From NCBI RefSeq assembly GCF_907165205.1, contig NC_058195.1, positions 12,772,001-12,836,000 on the forward strand: a stretch of 64,000 nt of DNA, read 5' to 3'. Origin of the DNA: Coccinella septempunctata (taxonomy: Eukaryota > Arthropoda > Insecta > Coleoptera > Coccinellidae). This document shows, piece by piece, positions 34,584-45,211 of the stretch. Under the pieces are notes generated by a model that had not been told where the DNA came from, ran no database searches, and saw only the letters and a list, made by a program, of their open reading frames with translations. A program made the position numbers and the translations under genes. Every line of letters starts with the position of its first letter. Position 1 is the stretch's first letter.

Positions 34584-36151
34584 CACTGCGCAAAAAAATT
34601 AACGCACATTTTGGAAATCTCAAATTTATTCTACAACTGAAGGTGTAATGATAATTATTTGATAATTATTTTTATCAGAATTATGCATGCATATGTTATC
34701 CACTTTCAACGGTTTTCTTCAATACAAATGTTTTTTCCTAGCAGGAATAAAAAAATATGATATTATCAGATTTTGAATGTAGGTATTGGCTCCATTCTAA
34801 AATCAGTTGTTCTCGATCAATTCTAGTGATCAATAGTTTTTCTTTCGTTTGATTTTCTACACTCGATCGCTATGCAACGCGAAACACGCAATTTGACCCA
34901 AGAGGAATGTGCCCAAGCGGTAGTTGTGCGAGAAGAAGGGTGGACATACACATTGCAGAAAGTTTTGGAGTTTCCCATAAAATTGTGTCCAGAATGTTGC
35001 AGCGATTCAGGGAGACAGGTATAAATGTCCGAAGACCAGGACAAGGTAGACCACGGGTAACAACTGCCATTCAAGAACGTTACTTGAGGGTTTCTTCGTT
35101 GAGACAACGGTTTGCAACCGCTCGCCTCCTTCAAATTCAGCTTGAGCAAACTCATGACGTGCAAATTAGCACTCAGACAATAAGAAATCGCCTCAGAGAA
35201 TATGATCTAAGGCCTCGTGTCGAGGCAAGAGGCCCAGCTCTTACCCCAGCCCATCGGAGGGCGCGTTTGGATTTTGCGAGAGAGCATATCCATTGGGAAC
35301 AGGCCCATTGGGAAAGAGTTCTTCACAGAACAGACCCAGTCTTGACTTACTTTATGGAGTTCTCTTCACAGATGAGTCTAGATTTTGCCTCTACCATTGT
35401 GATCGACGTTCCCTTGTATACAGACGTCCACATGAAAGAAGTGCAATTTCCTGAATACTACTGGTTTCGGAGGAGGATCGATTATGGTATGGGGTGGAAT
35501 ATCTTTGACTGCTCGCACAGACCTAGTAGTCGTTGATAATGGAGCTATGAATGCTGATAAGTATATAAGGAACATTCTTGAAGAACATATAGTGCCATTT
35601 GCCCCATACATTGGTGAAAATTTCATTTTTATGGACGATAATGCCAGACCCCATCGTGCGCGCATCGTTGAGGAGTACCTTGAAGAGGTTGAAGTCTCTC
35701 GAATGGAATGGCCAGCAAGAAGTCCAGATCTCAATCCGATTGATCAGGTTTGGGACAACCTCAATAGAAGGCTGAGAAGTTCAGAAAATCATCCAGCTAC
35801 TCTTAATGACTTAGGAATCCAACTCGGAGAAATCTGGGAAGGATTAGATCAGAACATTTTAAGATCACTCATTTTGAGTATGAACCGTCGTTGCCGAGCT
35901 GCAATTAACGCAAGGGGTGGAAATACCAAGTATTAAATCACTTATCAGCATTTCAGTATTTCGAAAAATGTTCATTTCTCTTCTGTCACATAAGATTCGG
36001 TGAAATCCTGAATTTTTCTTCTATTTAATGTGTCTTGTTTCGTTCAAAACCTTCCCGAGAGAACATAAAAAATAAGTTATAAAGTCAATGTAGAGTTAAC
36101 TTTCATTAAAATTGAGATTTTCAGAATGTGCGTTAATTTTTTTGCGCAGTG
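34584..36151 (+). mobile_element. Tc1-type element, copy 3 (full length, 1,568 bp)
   Basis: Both CACTGCGC ends are present with TA at 34582-34583 and 36152-36153. It is longer than copy 2 because it keeps ~90 bp upstream of the transposase that copy 2 lacks and has a ~44-bp insert inside the coding region near 35320. It lies directly after the ~240-bp tandem duplication. Confidence 0.93.
34872..35936 (+). pseudogene. Tc1-type transposase pseudogene (copy 3)
   Basis: Same DD34E protein as at 26705. The start ATG (34872) and N-terminal residues QRETRNLTQEECAQ are present. A frameshift in the first HTH region (near 34940) and a ~44-bp insertion near 35320-35363 then break the frame. The catalytic core downstream is well preserved: FMDDNARPHRAR with both Asp residues of the block and SPDLNPIDQVWD, where the catalytic Glu is replaced by Asp. 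It ends at NTKY. Inactive. Confidence 0.91.
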
Positions 36152-36153
36152 TA

Positions 36154-36997
36154 TTTGGAGTATTGTAAGATAGTTATTCTAATTACTGCTACTCAAAATG
36201 AACAAAAAAATGATCTGAAATTTCTAGGTTTACCGAACAAAAAGATGGCCAATCAAATAATGTATTTCTAAATTAGTGTTGGAGAAAAAGTTGTTTTCAA
36301 GATTTTATGTACACGTCGAAAATTTACTTTTTTAAAAACGAATTTCCATTGAATGAAGATCCTGTCCATTGTTATTCCGGATTTCTTTATCTCCTTCAGT
36401 TTTCTTCATATTGTTCTTGGAGGAATACCATCTCATTGTTGCTCCCATGTGCCTAATTAGTGACCGCATCGTTTAGATGTCCCTCCGATACTCTAATCGG
36501 CCCTTTCATCGAAAAATTTCCAATGCAAAACAGCCTCGGTCGCCATTGCTCTTCACGTCATCCCCTAACTAACATAAATAATCCGACATCACCTGTCCCG
36601 CCTCTATTGATGGAGTCGGTTTCAACCAAAGCCGGAGGATGAATAAATTTGTTCTCCACCAAGAGGACCTCCTGTTGTTCGACAAATACGGGGTTGACAA
36701 TGGACTTGAAAAGGTAACTAAGTGACGAAGGGACATGGATTTCATAAAATTTCGTAGGGAGTTTATTTAACGATCGACGGACGAAGGTTTCTATTATTCT
36801 TTCCTGGAAATGGACAACGGAATGGGCATCATCTCCGTCGAGTGGACCTGGGGGTTGCTTTTTTTGTTGGGAAGTGTGCAGTTATTTTATTCGGTTGGAA
36901 TGCCACCCTATGGAAGATTTTAAGATTTAGAGGGAAATATAAGCACGTGGCACATGAATTGATGAACAGAACCAGAACAGCTCAACTCATTGTTAAA
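36154..36997. other. No gene recognised
   Basis: A GC-richer patch (about 36420-36860) contains short frames only. No splice-linked coding signal found. Confidence 0.4.
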
Positions 36998-36999
36998 TA

Positions 37000-37954
37000 C
37001 AGGGTGGTCCAGATCGTAACCAAGAAATTTTAACCACGTATTCTACATCAAAAATAAGCACCTAGTGTGTCATATAAACATATGTCGAGAAATGTTTCCT
37101 CTCCTAGATACGGGGTGTTGAAATTATAGGAAAAAAAAAAGATTTTTATTAATAACTTTCACACTGCTCGAAATATTTTTATGAAATTTGAGACATAGGT
37201 TTTGAGCGTCAAGGAGCACTTTTTGCATAATATCATTTCTTTTCTATTCTACCAGTGGCGTCCGTACTGCAGCGAGACTGAATATTTTCAGATAAAAAAA
37301 TGATACGCCACTGGTTTTTCCGACAATAAAAATTATTATTTAAATCCTTATGTAATTTGGAGCAAATTCGGTCTCTTGAGTTTTTGCTGTACGAGGCAGG
37401 GTTTTCGGTTAAAAAATAAAACACATTCTCATGCATGAAGAAATCGCCAAAATTTGATATAGCGAAAATAGCCTTATTATTATTATGTACCTACCATATC
37501 AAATTTTGGCGATTTCTTCATGAATGAGAATGTGTTTTATTTTTTTAACCGGAAACGGTGCCTCGTACAGCAAAAACTCAAGAGACCGAATTTGTTCCAT
37601 ATTAAATAAGAATTTAAATAGTAATTTTTATTGTCGGAAAAACCAGTGGCGTATCATTTTTTTATCTGAAAATATTCAGTCTCGCTGCAGTACGGACGCC
37701 ACTGGTAGAATAAAAAAGAAATGATATTATGCAAAAAGTGCTCCTTGACGCTCAAAACCTATGTCACAAATTTCATAAAAATATTTCAAGCAGTGTGACA
37801 GTTATTAATAAAAAACATTTTTTTTCTATAATTTTAACACCCCGTATCTCGGAGAGGAAACATTTCTCGACATATGTTTATATGACAAACTAGGTCTTAT
37901 TTTTGATGTAGAATACGTGGTTAAAATTTCTTGGTTACGATCTGGACCACCCTG
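37000..37954. mobile_element. Foldback element, near-complete palindrome (955 bp)
   Basis: Two ~460-bp arms (37000-37460 and 37496-37954) are inverted copies of each other, with high identity by eye, around a ~35-bp loop. Ends are CAGGGTGGTCCAGATCGTAA and its complement TTACGATCTGGACCACCCTG, flanked by TA (36998-36999 and 37955-37956). Mirror-image open frames of 66-67 codons occur in the two arms and encode nothing recognisable. Transcripts through it would form a long hairpin. Confidence 0.92.
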
Positions 37955-37956
37955 TA

Positions 37957-38459
37957 TATTTCCACAAATTGAAGGATATTTAATTTTCGAAGTTGTATAC
38001 AAAACCAATAAACAGAATGTTACAAACATTCAGCTTAATCGAATGCCCAAACTGGATTGGGATTACCAATGCGAGAAAAAGAATCGTATAGAACTGTTAA
38101 CAGGCTAATTGAGCTATAAAAGGTTTCATGTCTTCAATTTTAATCGTAACAAGCTATCAGATTCACAATTTTAATGATTATTTATACCTGATAACTGAAT
38201 AATTGCTGTCTCGTTGATTAATTGGTACAAACATACGTATAATTAATCTTTCTTCTACATTGATTCTCGTTATTTTCATACGATCGAGGCAGAGGTATTA
38301 AAACGAATTTATTGAATTCATATACATTAACTAGCAAGAAATACATTCTCGTTTCAGAAAGCTATAATTTTCATACTACAAATTGAATTTTTATGAGGCA
38401 TCTCTGGCTAAGGCTCAGATCCGTGAACATTGATTAAATAGAGGAGTTCTTTAAATTTA
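37957..38459. other. No gene recognised
   Basis: AT-rich spacer between the foldback element and F2 copy 2. Confidence 0.45.
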
Positions 38460-38554
38460 TACAGGGTGTTTCCAAATATGGGGCTTTTGTTTGACAGAAG
38501 GTAGGAGTTATTAAAATAAGCCATTTCACAAAAAAATTTTTTTTACTTTTCTTT

Positions 38555-39237
38555 GGTCTTTGACTCATACAAATATGTTAACAGTAGATTCTTGAGGTCA
38601 AAAGAAACACTTTTTTCTTTTACCATTTCTTCCGAATCCGCCCGGTTTGAAAAATACGAGCTGTTGAAAAATCATAAAAATTTTTATTTTTAGTTCTATC
38701 TCACAAACAGTTTTATAGAATGAAATCAATTTCGGAATATAATTTTTCATTTATTTGATTAATCTTTTCCGAATACGAGATAGCACCATCGACAGTTTTC
38801 TAATGACCATTATGTACCATCAAAATACCAAAAATTCAAAGAACTCAACCTTTGAAACTAAGTTGGACGCTATCTAATGAATATTTGAACGTTTTTTAAA
38901 ATAAAAGTATATCTCATATTTTCTCCTACAATGCGACCTTTTGAGTAATGATCAAAAATTAATAAAGTATATGTGAAACTTGAAAGATTCACAGATGTGT
39001 GGTGTCACAGATTTAGTTTGTTATTCTGAAGGTAATGGTTTTTCCAATAGTGGCACAGCTCATTATGAAAATTTAAAATAGCTATATCTTTTTATCAGTG
39101 CCGAATAGGAAAAATGGTATAGGAAAAAATGGTATAGGAAAAAATGGTATAGGAAAAAATGGTATAGGAAAAAAGTGTTTCTTTCGACCTCAAGAATCTA
39201 CTGTTAAACTATGTGTACGAGTCAGAGGCTCACCCTG
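38555..39237 (+). mobile_element. F1 element copy h (inside F2)
   Basis: Plus-orientation F1 whose first ~8 bases (CAGGGTGA) are lost: it begins GGTCTTTGACTCATAC. The right end GGCTCACCCTG is complete. It carries an expanded 15-bp repeat near its right terminal repeat. Confidence 0.84.
39107..39177 (+). repeat. 15-bp minisatellite within F1 copy h
   Basis: AGGAAAAAATGGTAT is repeated four times plus a partial copy. Other F1 copies have the unit once (GGAAAAAATGGTATAGG), so it arose by expansion here. It creates an in-frame NGIGK peptide repeat that has no biological support. Confidence 0.92.
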
Positions 39238-40089
39238 TATAAAAAATCAAAGATGTCTGAGCTACAACCCGTACAATTAAATTTCAAGTAAGGGACTGTG
39301 GAAAGTGACACCTACATCGGAAAAACGAAACAAAACATAAACATATGGCTGGACAATTAATGATCCAGTACATCCGAGTCTATCTGATTAGTTGCATCAG
39401 GTCATCTGAAAAAATTGTTGTAGATATCGTGCAATTTAGGGTGAAAAACATTGAGATAGTTTATTGAAATTGCTTATGTTGTCAAAGTGCTATTATTGTT
39501 ACCCTATTTCATCCTAGTTTTACAACGATTGTTGGAGGGTTCGACCAAGAAGAAGATTGTGATGACCATGGGAAAAAACTTGTGAATAATTCAGAAGGAT
39601 TTTGTTGCTGAGATTCTGAATTAATATTCTATTTTTTTACACTTGGTCCTAAGTATTTTTCTGTCAGTTGGTATTGAAATAAGCCATTCATAAAATAGTT
39701 TGTTAGGTACTGAATAATGAGGAAAATTCAGCAATCCTGAGTTTCCATTTTCATTTCCACGTAAAAATCGAACGGAACAATATCCTAAACGAAACCATAT
39801 GGTTGAGTCAGTCATCACGATATAAGTTTTGTATTTTTCCCATTGCTTTGCGATGATTCTATTTCAGTAATCATTTAGTGGTTTTTAGTGGAACGCTTTA
39901 TTTTGACCAGTTCAACCTTCTGTTTAAAAAAGCATCACCTTCAAATACACCCTGTATAATAGAATATCTCCTCGGGATTTTTTTTTATTGTGGAGGTGGA
40001 TTTATAAAGCAAATGTAATGATAACATAATCTGAATAAAACAAATAAAGAAGCAAATAAATAAATATAAGAATTGATATAAAACAAAAT

Positions 40090-41660
40090 GATAAAGATAT
40101 GTACGTCATGATTGTGAGACCAGTAATAACTAATGGGACAACTATTTGGCATGCCTTGGCAAGTCAGAACAGAACGAGAAAAACCATCGATAGAATAAAA
40201 AGGCTATTTTGAATCACTGCAGCTAAGACAACGTGCCTAGCAAGGGCATTACAGATCTCATACCTCTTCATATCTTGTGATAGATTAGCTTATGCGGCTA
40301 TCTTAAGAATATACAAGGTACGGGTTATAGTAACATTAAAAATTACTAGCTTGGACATTCATTACGATTGTAAGTAGGAAGGAAGAATAGGAAAGAGAAC
40401 CCATACCCCAAATCCTAAATAAATACCAGGTTGTCACAGGATTATTAGGAATAAATTCAGAACCCCAAAATCTTATGGAGTAATGCCTGAAAAAGCTCCG
40501 TTGAAGAGTTAAATTGCTTCAAAGATGACGAGCACCTAATTGGAATGGGTCTAGCAAAAACTGACGAGTGCGGATTCTGTGTGGGAGATTCCAGATCACC
40601 TGGTGGCACCTGGTAATTCCTTTGTGTTCGACTCCCTGCTTTCTAAAGCCACAGTCGAAGTCTGAGATTTGAACGCTAGGTGTGGAAGACTCGAAACCTC
40701 TTAAATATTCATTGTTTCACGGTCGGTCGAAATAATTTTAAACGCCCAGACGTTTATAACTTTGCCTAAATAATCGCAGCATCTTCTTTCGCATGTTCGG
40801 CGTCCGAAAGGCAACGAATTATTACAGTGTTTTTTTAAATGGAGCCCATAAAATAACAATTCATTAGTGGTACCGCTCCGCGAAGATTGAACACGATATT
40901 TTTCGGGTCAATTTCCGATACATGATACGAATTAAATTGATGGCCTGGCCGGGACGGTTGATGCGAGATGAGAAATTATGCATATTTTGCGGAAGAGTGA
41001 TGATCAAGTCATCATCGGTTTGATGTGGTTGAATGGTGGGAAGTTATGAAATTTCTAGGAATCACAAAATCCATGAAGTCAATGCTCGGCCAAACAGTCT
41101 TAACTTCAACTTGGCGCCCAACGTGTGGCTGTAACTCTGCAAAGTTGGCCGAAAAGCATCGATCATGGTTCACCAATCCCAGGAAATTCTGTAGCTCCTT
41201 TTGAGTCTAGGGTGTTATCTTATATACAAAAAAGAGTTTCAGGAGAAAGGAGAAGGAATGAAACAAAATAATCCCGAGGAATGGAACCCTCCAAAATGTT
41301 TCTTGGGAACTTTAACACTGCGAGGTCTAAGAAGTATCTGGATCTTAGCAAGAATGCTACACCTCCTTACTGGATTCTTTACAGGGCAATCTAGCGCAAA
41401 CTGACGAGTGAAGATTCTTCTGGGAGGAGGACAAAACTCCAGTTCTTTTAGGGACAGAATGCTTCAGCTCTGCTAGCTAACGCAAAAAATCCTTTGGACT
41501 AGAAATTTGAAGAAGCATGGAGATAAACTCCATGAAACCACCACAGGTAATGAAGTTCAGTAGAACGCTGGAACTGTGCGGTGAGCTATTGAAGACATAG
41601 CTTCTAGACTGATGGAGGACACAATGGATATTAAGGTTGCAGTGTAACGTAACGCCCTTT
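40090..41660 (+). pseudogene. R1/jockey-like non-LTR retrotransposon remnant
   Basis: Discontinuous plus-strand reading frames resemble the C-terminal half of an R1/jockey-type polyprotein. Near 40105, MIVRPVITNGTTIWHALASQ is the post-RT block (usual form RPxxTYGxxVWW), followed by RKTIDRIKRL. Near 41310, SKKYLDLSKNATPPYW matches KKYLDLTKNNLHLLTG of the fragment at 47780-48560. Near 41550 is a VMKFSRTLEL-like tail. Many stops, frameshifts and large deletions; the middle part (40600-41150) has no recognisable LINE sequence. Confidence 0.55.
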
Positions 41661-41690
41661 GAAATCTGAAATCTCACTTTCATCATATTA

Positions 41691-44530
41691 GTTGGGGAGC
41701 CGACGATGCTAAATCGGGATTTACTCGAGCGACGTGGAGACCTAGTGGATTTTGAAGATTGGATGGTAGAAAGAAAAAAAGGTTCTATGATGTATGCACT
41801 TTCAGGTGGAGAAAGCGTCTGCAGGTTTTCAAATATGTGAAAAAAATCGTCAGGTGTACATACTCGAGTGTGTCAGATTAAGATACTGTAAATGCTTTAC
41901 GTGTCTCCGATAATATTCATGTCAATCTAACAGTTTGCGTCGTGGGGCTGGCTGTACGGAAGAGTTAAGAATGATAAAAAAATTTTGTTAGGTTTTTAGA
42001 GGATATGTTAATTGGGCCCAAAAGAAGCTACTTTTCAAGAGACTATAACAATTCGAACGTGACACAAGGTCACAGTGGTCCTTTGAAAATGCAAAAAAAT
42101 CGTTACTTGTACATACTCGAGCGTGCCAGATTTTCATACAGATGGTTGATCTTGGCGTTGCAGACGTGTTGACCCATTAATTTGACACTAATCAGGGAGG
42201 GTTTTCTTAGTCCGACAGTTTGAAGATGGATAACCAGGCATTTTTTGGGATATTTCCCTTCCTGTACCTCTAATCGTTTTTGTGTTCATTATGAAAGTTG
42301 TTGATTATAAAATTCTATACAACTTTTGTCTGAAGCCATTTCACATTCTCTTAACTGTTCGAGGGCAATAAGTTCGAGGAGCTTAGCCACACATGCGCCT
42401 AGGTCAATGTAAAAACCCAGTCTAATGTATACATTCATCGCCATATATGTCAAAAACGTTCAAAAGTAGAAAAAATTGCTCTGAACAAAAATTGTAGAAG
42501 ATGTTATGCTCTACAACTCTCATAATCAATGCGAAAAGAATTTGAAGCCCTGGAGATTAGATAATTCAAAAACACTGATTATTGTGACCTTTATGGCCAA
42601 TTTGTATTGTTTCAGCTTGCTGAAACTCTCAGATTATATTTTTTCCGTAATTCTTGAATCATTACCTTACCAAAACAAGAAAAAAGTCACCGTGCTTGAG
42701 ATTGTACACGTGACGTTTATTTTTTGGCAAGTCTGGCGGCCCCCACACATTTTCGTCACGCTTAAACTATCGAATTAAGACAATATACAAGGTGTCTGTA
42801 AACAAATTCGAAGGACTAAGGGAAATGATTCCTCGATGAAAATAAGCAGGGGTAGTTCCTATAAATTTTTTTTTCGAAATCGACCTCCCTTCCGAGAAAC
42901 AGCCTTTGGTAGGCGATGACTAGTTAACAGTTTTTAATTTTTTTTACTGATTCTAAAAAACACTGAATCATAAAACTATACATAATATAAAGCACTAAGT
43001 ACATGTTACTCACACAATTTTTTTAGATCCTATAACCTTATTATTAGGGTTTGAAAATAACAACCCCCTTCGAAAAATTTTTTTCGTGGGATAGATTTTC
43101 GAAAAATAAAATTCTCTTATGGTTTCCCAATCAATTCTGGGGAAAAAACTCCCTTGCAAAATTTCGATACAGTCGATAGGTACTTTTCTCGGAATAAATA
43201 AAAACTTACAAGCAATTCTGATCACTGTTCATTCCATTTCATCTTATAAGTGTTCCATAGAATGACTTCCTCCCGTTAAAATACATGCATCAAGTCTCTG
43301 CCTCATAGACCTTCGTATATAGTACGAGATCCCGCTGCAGAATTACTACGTTCATTACGTACAGAGACAAACACACATTTTTACATACGTTTATGGATAG
43401 GAGAATACACTGATAACACTGCAGCCTGTCAAAAGTGGCCGCAAGTAATTTCAATTAAATTAATGTTAATCAATATTCCAAGAGAAATTTCGTTCACTCC
43501 GTTTTGAAATAAAATATCACCCACATCATAGCAATGCATGTAAAGAATACTAAAATCCATAGCTGCCATTGCACACTCGGCCGCAACTACCTCGCAGCCA
43601 GGTGTAAGCAGGTAACATTTCGATGTATTTCTACGTTCATGACGTACACGGATGTTTTTGATATCAAATTTAAGTTTTTTTTTCGAATATGATGATATAT
43701 GGCCGCCTGTGAAAAAATGGTCGCAAGTTAGGTCTGCCATCTGTTAAAATAGCGAGATATCTGAAATAAAGTGAAAGCGATGGCGCGCATCGGCACTTGT
43801 TAGATGAGGATGGTGGATGCCAGCCGTGTATTTAAGCCATTGCGCATGCGTCGATAGATATGATTCTTAGCCGGCGGCTCAAACAATAGTAGGAACGACT
43901 TAACATTTACATGATGAAAATAACTTAAAATATTAAGTGATTCATTTTATAATAAAAAATAATTTATTCATCAAGTAGAAATTTCTCTTGGAATATTGAT
44001 TAACATTAATTTAATTAAAATTACTTGCGGCCACTTTTGACAGGCTGCGGTGTTATCAGTGTACTCTCCTATCCATAATAAACGTGTGTAAAAATATGTG
44101 TTTGTTTCTGTACGTAATGAGCGTAGTAATTTTGCAGTGGGATCTTAGACTAACACTGCTTATAAGTTTTTTTTATATCGACTGTATCGAAATTTTGCAC
44201 GAGACTTTTTTCTCCAGAATTGAAAGGAAAACTATAAGAGAATTTTATTTTTCGAAAATCTATCTCACGAAAACAATTGTTGAAGTTATGTAATTTTAAA
44301 AAATTGTGTGAGTAACATCTACTTAGAGCTTCATATCAACTAACCACATATCGCTCGAGTATGTACAATGATCGTTTTTTTTTACTATTCTGACAGGCTG
44401 TCCTAGACAATTCCCCCTGTCTACAAGTCTAATTTTTGGTAGAGGTACTCTACAGGTTCCAAAGTATTTCCCTTCCTATTAATCTGACACGCTCGAGTAT
44501 ATCCCAAATTTCTCTGTTGGGCTCCCCAAC
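41691..44530 (+). mobile_element. F4 element copy A (2,840 bp including an insertion)
   Basis: Ends GTTGGGGAGCC (left) and GGCTCCCCAAC (right), flanked by TA (41689-41690 and 44531-44532). Inner terminal blocks AAATCGGGATTTACTCGAGC and CTCGAGTATATCCCAAATTT are also inverted. It aligns, in inverted orientation, with F4 copy B (45212-46755) over 41691-41800 and 41880-42720, and again over 44350-44530. Between lies a long-TIR element. CTCGAG-containing motifs recur inside (about 41880, 42117, 44353, 44491). No transposase gene is seen. Confidence 0.78.
42991..44330. mobile_element. Long-TIR element inside F4 copy A
   Basis: Arms 42991-43490 and 43979-44330 are inverted repeats: AGC(A/T)CTAAGTA(C/G)ATGTTACTCACAC at the outer ends, TAAAATTCTCTTATAGTTT-type blocks inside, and GCCTGTCAAAAGTGGCCGCAAGTAATT near the inner ends. 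The left arm has ~110 bp extra. The central ~490 bp is unique and includes CpG-rich DNA (GATGGCGCGCATCGGCAC, GCGCATGCG) and a second GCCTGTGAAAAAATGGTCGCAAG motif. No coding capacity. True element ends may lie a little further out. Confidence 0.78.
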
Positions 44531-44532
44531 TA

Positions 44533-45209
44533 TTGTGTTTCTAGTGGAGTTGAGCCTTCAACTCTTGCAGTGGGTATAAACTTGACACGAATGATCTTCC
44601 AGAGCTCCAATTTGTTGATATAGCGTTGCTATTTCTCCAGGTGTTTCTACTTGAGTAAAATTCGCCATTTACCTACCCTGTTTATGGACCATGAGCAATG
44701 ATGCCTGTCTCAGTGGTCTAGTTCAAGGCTCGCAACAAATCAATCAAGATAAAAACCACCCGGCTTGAAGATAAACAATTTCAGCATATTCGGGTGGGAC
44801 AATGTAATGAATTTTTCGCGTGGGTACGCAAAGAAACGTACCTAGCTAGCCTACGTCTGCTACTAAGATAGCAGGTATGGAGTTTTATCATCTCCTTCGT
44901 TTCATCATTTGCTACGCCTCATGCTGACGGCATTGTGGCTCTTGACATAATGATTTAGAATTATGCAATGCATTCTGCCGGAGAGCAAGGTAATTTTTTA
45001 ACTATTTGTTACGCACAGAGACAAGTGAATGTCGTCGCATGTACGAGGTGTTCACGAAAACGGAAAACTGTGGTTTGTCGAGATTTACAGATGGTTTTCT
45101 TGTTGAGAATTACGAAATTTAACCGATCTTTTTCGAAATATTTATACGAAAACTCTCACAAAACTTCGAAAATGCGCCAAAGAAATCCATACTGAGACTT
45201 TTACAGGAA
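44533..45209. other. Spacer between the two F4 copies
   Basis: No supported gene. Several short open frames; none matches a domain I know. Confidence 0.4.
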
Positions 45210-45211
45210 TA

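Larger units (their letters stand above)
38462..39954 (-). mobile_element. F2 element copy 2 with F1 nested inside
   Basis: Left end CAGGGTGTTTCCAAATATGG and right end TTCAAATACACCCTG, with TA at 38460-38461 (TA pair reads TACAGGG) and 39955-39956. Matching the inverted F2 copy at 24299-25177, the sequence is interrupted after ~95 bp at about 38555 and resumes at about 39238 with AAAATCAAAGATGTCTGAGC. The gap is an F1 element. Without it the F2 copy is ~810 bp. Non-coding. Confidence 0.82.

Noticed and set aside
37233..37724. Mirror-image 66-67-codon frames
   Set aside because: They are the two arms of a palindromic element; similarity comes from the palindrome, not from a gene pair.
39098..39280. 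60-codon frame with an NGIGK repeat peptide
   Set aside because: Produced by expansion of a 15-bp unit inside a non-coding F1 element.
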